Shown here: piece by piece, positions 7,767 through 10,778 of the stretch
Layout of the letters: each line of letters starts with the position of its first letter
Numbering within the stretch: position 1 is the stretch's first letter
Source: Phoronis ovalis
Taxonomy: Eukaryota > Phoronida > Phoronidae
Direction: 5' to 3'
Length of the DNA stretch: 10,778 bases
Assembly (NCBI GenBank): GCA_028565635.1
Contig: JAOXYB010060001.1
Location: 1 to 10,778, forward strand
Notes under the pieces: model-generated
The model's database searches: none
Seen by the model: only the letters and a program-made list of their open reading frames with translations
Told to the model about the DNA's origin: nothing
Translations under genes and position numbers: made by a program

Positions 7767-8171
7767 TTTTTTATAGTTATATCCAATCTTATCTATCCCA
7801 TAATGTATAAAATTTGAGAATTATCATTAATTTTTTTTGTTTATATGGGATAAATAGTACACCATATGCAAATTACTTAAACACTACTTATTTTTTGATA
7901 ATTAATTGAATGTGGTGGAGGGACAAATTAAGCTCATTATTATCAGGATATTGTGGAAATTTGGCGACTGCTTTAGAAATTAGTAAATGCTGACGGTGAG
8001 TGATGAACTAGTAACAACCATATTATTGTATACTTACGAGTTCTGTATGCCCTGTGTCAGTCTGAATACATCCATCTGTTAGTGTTCAGTACCCTCTCAA
8101 CTAACGTCTGGGCTTAACCAGTCTATTTTTGTTTATTGTCTCGATAAGCAGAAGAACGATAATCAGGCAAT

Positions 8172-8208
8172 ACTTGTTTTTATTTGTAAACAAGTGACAT
8201 CTGTCACT
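8172..8208. repeat. Two overlapping perfect inverted repeats
   Basis: ACTTGTTT (8172-8179) pairs with AAACAAGT (8188-8195) across an 8-base loop. AGTGACA (8193-8199) pairs with TGTCACT (8202-8208) across two bases. The two share AGT at 8193-8195, so only one stem can form at a time. The first contains an exact forkhead-type TGTAAACA (8185-8192). The second differs by one base from the TGIF/MEIS palindrome TGACAGCTGTCA. Confidence 0.7.
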
Positions 8209-9009
8209 AATCCAGCTACGTGTTGCTTGTCAATTCTTATAATATATCGTAAAATGTGTAACTCGTGAATATAAAATAACGATGGGTCTGAAACATGTGT
8301 TGCTCATGTTCTCTTGCAAAATCAGTGCTTTATTTTTGCTTAACAACTAATAAGGACAGCAAGAATAATGAGAAATAAGAAATGAAAAAACCTTAAAGCA
8401 GAAGTATGTAAAGCAGAGTATTCTATATTCAATATAAGTATAAAAACAATTAAAATTGCAGAAATATATTGGATTAACATTTTTTTACAAAGGTTGTACA
8501 GCAAAAATTCAGCATTGTGAAGAAGGTATATTTATTGTCACCTAGTTAAGAGTCGGGTGAAGTTAAAAAAGAATTCTTTTCCAAGGAAAAATATTGAGAT
8601 CAGGCACATTCAACTAAAAATTTCAGTTGGATTAAAAACCTGGTGTGTCAAAAACAGCTACCAGAATCTCAAGAAACTGGAAATCAAAAATACCCTGGAA
8701 CGAGTTGCAGTATTACAGCTGGATTAATTTTCGTTTTCTGGTATTTTTCCCAGCCATGAAGTACTGCCAATGAGCATCTGCAACCGGCCGAGACTTGTAA
8801 ATTATTTTTAATCTTATTTTTTTATACATATTTTTATCTTCAAGGTAGTTTTATCTCAACATCTTTATATGTTTAAATTTAAATTTTAAGAGTAGCTATT
8901 TGGTTTGTCCACACAATCCAGGACTTTATTATAGAAATATAGATACATCCGACTGAAAAATGAAGTTTTTCATTTTCATAATGACTAAAAGATAACAAGA
9001 TGCTGTCAA

Positions 9010-9027
9010 AAGCTTGGATTCAAGCTT
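9010..9027. repeat. Short perfect hairpin
   Basis: AAGCTTG and CAAGCTT flank the loop GATT, giving a 7-bp stem. No T-run or partner element suggests a specific role. Such stems are common by chance in a window of this size. Confidence 0.5.
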
Positions 9028-9168
9028 ACAGTTTTAGTTTTGTTGTTTTCTACAAACTCCTTATACTTATTGGAGTAGTGAATGAATATTCATGAACTTA
9101 TTATACAACTTTTTTCTTTTCAATTGCATGCTTCTGCAATCTGTTTTAAAAACCACTGACCATATGGT

Positions 9169-9174
9169 AATAAA
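9169..9174 (+). terminator. Candidate distal poly(A) signal for DNAJC22
   Basis: An exact AATAAA followed by AT-rich sequence lies 1.4 kb after the DNAJC22 stop. It is only 38 bases from an opposite-strand signal at 9212-9217, as expected at a convergent gene junction. The distance from the CDS makes the assignment uncertain. Confidence 0.3.
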
Positions 9175-9199
9175 TTAATTAATTTAAAACAATGGTAAA

Positions 9200-10309
9200 T
9201 TCAAGTAGAACTTTATTGCACTTTCAGTGAAAAATACATAAACTTCAAACAATGAGTAAATAATTAAAACCTTAAAAAGCAATTAAAACTACCAGTAATG
9301 CAAAAGATGTGTGTAGTGTCAATGAAAGTAATCTTGCTGTACTGGCATCACATTTTACTTTGAATTCGATAATGAGAACTTTTTCAGACTTTTCACTACA
9401 AATTTACACTTTAAGACTGCACAACTATTCTCTGTGGTAATTTTGAATGTAAATAGTAGCTACATATTTGATGAAAAGCAACACTAAACAGATAAGAGCA
9501 AAAATGTTTACACATTTCATACTATAAACAACATTTCTGTAAATTGTCTATGTATGTGCATAGTCAATAAATACATGTTTGAGCACTTACTTAAAAAAAA
9601 CAGCATAAATTAAAACAACATTGTAAATTCCAATAATTATACCTGTAATACATAGTCTGTAAGCACTTTTGAGCAACTGTACGGAATATGACTTAAATAC
9701 TAGCATTGAAACTTTTAAATATTATGTTTTTAATTAAAACTTAGAAAAATAGCTTTATCTTCATAAATATATATAGCACAAATTATTGGCTCCTATTTAT
9801 TGGGATTACAGTTTTATATAAAATTACACTACCAAAACATATAATAACATACTTTGTGAGATAACACGAAATGAGAAAATCACACTGTATAATCCTCTTT
9901 ATCACAGAAACTCTGGTTTACAAAACATATATAAATTTAAATTATATTTGATATTGATACACTGAGACTTGTTTAAATAGCACTGACAAATATGTTGATT
10001 GAAAAGACAAATAATAACCCATATGCATAATGATCCAGGATATGTTGAGGAAACGAACTCGTGACACCTCTTCTAAAACTGCCACTTTTTTGTGAAAGCA
10101 GGTTGAAAAAGCGCGACATGTGTCTTTAAAAAGTATTATATTTCAAATATTTAACAATGTTAGGTTTCTCTACCTAACTAGCTTTTAAGCTTTTTAAAGG
10201 CTACAGAATCCTGCTAAACATTTTTAAAAACCACCACCCTCTACTAAAACTAGCTCCACGATTCCATAAATGTATAACCACGAACAAACAACAACAATTA
10301 TTAATATGT
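9200..10309 (-). other. Probable long 3' UTR of the small right-hand gene
   Basis: This is about 1.1 kb of AT-rich sequence without a coding frame, lying on the minus strand after the TAA at 10312-10310. Minus-strand AATAAA signals appear at 9801-9796 and 9217-9212, which would allow a short and a long form. The extent is inferred from these signals only. Confidence 0.35.
9212..9217 (-). terminator. Candidate poly(A) signal AATAAA, right-hand gene
   Basis: The plus strand reads TTTATT, which is AATAAA on the minus strand, in the context GCAATAAAGT. A nearer candidate is the complement of 9796-9801. Either would end a transcript carrying the small ORF at 10310-10501. Confidence 0.35.
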
Positions 10310-10501
10310 TTAAGAACCACTGATATGAGGCAGCTTCACCACATTTCTATTATGAGTCAATTTCATGTAAACCCTTTGAGCATCTTCCCATTGTTGCCGA
10401 AACACGTTTTGTCTCCAATCATCATCACCAGCTGCTGGAGCCTTGGGGGGAAATGGAGCCAATTTCAATGCAGAGGGAATAGGAAGCTTAGGTAAAGACA
10501 T
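10310..10501 (-). CDS. Small 63-codon protein of unknown function (possible terminal exon)
   Basis: The minus-strand frame runs from the ATG at 10501-10499 to the TAA at 10312-10310. It encodes a proline-rich start (MSLPKLPIPSALKLAPFPPK), an acidic DDDW, then a charged, probably helical part (WRQNVFRQQWEDAQRVYMKL) and a basic C-terminus ending LPHISGS. This is balanced, protein-like composition, unlike the AT-driven chance frames around it. A good 3' splice site, CTTTTTTACAG, ends at 10514. The 12 bases between it and the ATG are open in frame (INEK), so this may be the last exon of a longer protein or a complete small protein with a spliced 5' UTR. No signal peptide or membrane segment is seen. 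I do not recognise the family. Confidence 0.6.
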   Translation of the reverse strand: MSLPKLPIPSALKLAPFPPKAPAAGDDDWRQNVFRQQWEDAQRVYMKLTHNRNVVKLPHISGS

Positions 10502-10513
10502 TTTTTCGTTTAT

Positions 10514-10778
10514 CTGTAAAAAAGTGAGCTAAATGATTAATGTACAAAATGTTGCGTAGCAGGGGAAGCAATGACCCACCTAAATGTGAACATAGTAAAA
10601 TATTTTCATTTAAAGAATAAATATGATGTAGATATTCAACAAGACATTTGTCATGTCTAATGCCCATCCAATGTGTAGGAGTATATTTTTTTAACATTAT
10701 CGTTTTTTTACATTAGAAAAGAATATAATACATCATGCATTACAATCTGGTTTATCATTGTGGGGTACTCTTATTCAA
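10514..10778 (-). other. Intron or 5' flank upstream of the small right-hand gene
   Basis: On the minus strand this stretch ends in a splice-acceptor tract at 10514. A GTGGGT preceded by TTTAG (complement of 10574-10579) is a possible donor, but no convincing coding exon joins to it. The open frame at 10488-10697 on the same strand runs through the acceptor and has no protein-like composition. The first exon probably lies outside the window. Confidence 0.35.

Larger units (their letters stand above)
7767..9190 (+). other. Probable DNAJC22 3' UTR and intergenic DNA
   Basis: No coding frame is recognised in these 1.4 kb. The first exact plus-strand AATAAA I see after the stop is at 9169-9174. 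Variant signals occur earlier (TATAAA about 40 bases after the stop, GATAAA near 7850, ATTAAA at 8449-8454), so the true 3' end may be much nearer. The stretch also holds the inverted repeats at 8172-8208 and the small hairpin at 9010-9027. Confidence 0.4.

Noticed and set aside
8686-8748. AAAAATACC / GGTATTTTT inverted repeat
   Set aside because: A nine-base AT-rich match across a 45-base gap is expected by chance in this composition.
10488-10697. Minus-strand 69-codon frame at the right edge
   Set aside because: It runs through a strong acceptor, overlaps the better frame at 10310-10501 by a few bases in another frame, and has no protein-like pattern.

Overview
The window looks like nuclear DNA of an invertebrate animal. 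It is strongly AT-rich, its coding regions are split by GT-AG introns of about 165 to 1,550 bp, it uses AATAAA poly(A) signals, and the two recognisable proteins belong to metazoan families. I cannot fix the phylum from this sequence. No bacterial operon, CRISPR array, tRNA or rRNA is visible.

Layout from left to right. (1) 14-165, plus strand: the last coding exon of an unidentified gene entering from the left, with its poly(A) signal at 306. (2) 1042-3807, minus strand: a complete six-exon gene for a 197-residue Rab-like GTPase of the RJL/RBJ family (DNAJC27-like). Its reading frame stops right after the GTPase fold, so the C-terminal J domain of vertebrate DNAJC27 is absent. (3) 3808-4340: a short divergent intergenic region with promoter-like motifs and small upstream ORFs on both sides. 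(4) 4341-7766, plus strand: a complete three-exon DNAJC22 (wurst) gene of 362 residues, with an N-terminal TM2 domain, a multi-pass middle and a C-terminal J domain with an intact HPD. (5) 7767-9200: non-coding, probably 3' UTR plus intergenic DNA, containing a compact pair of overlapping inverted repeats. (6) 9200-10513, minus strand: a small 63-codon reading frame behind a good splice acceptor, followed by a probable 1.1 kb 3' UTR. (7) 10514-10778: its upstream intron or 5' region.

How the genes relate. The GTPase and DNAJC22 start codons are 533 bp apart on opposite strands, so a shared bidirectional promoter is plausible. DNAJC22/Wurst is known as an Hsc70 co-chaperone for clathrin-mediated endocytosis. 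The GTPase family is small, non-prenylated and in vertebrates carries its own J domain. A J-less RJL beside a separate J-domain gene is the most interesting observation here. A functional link between them is only inference. Both multi-exon models were assembled by hand, and every junction keeps frame and family similarity.
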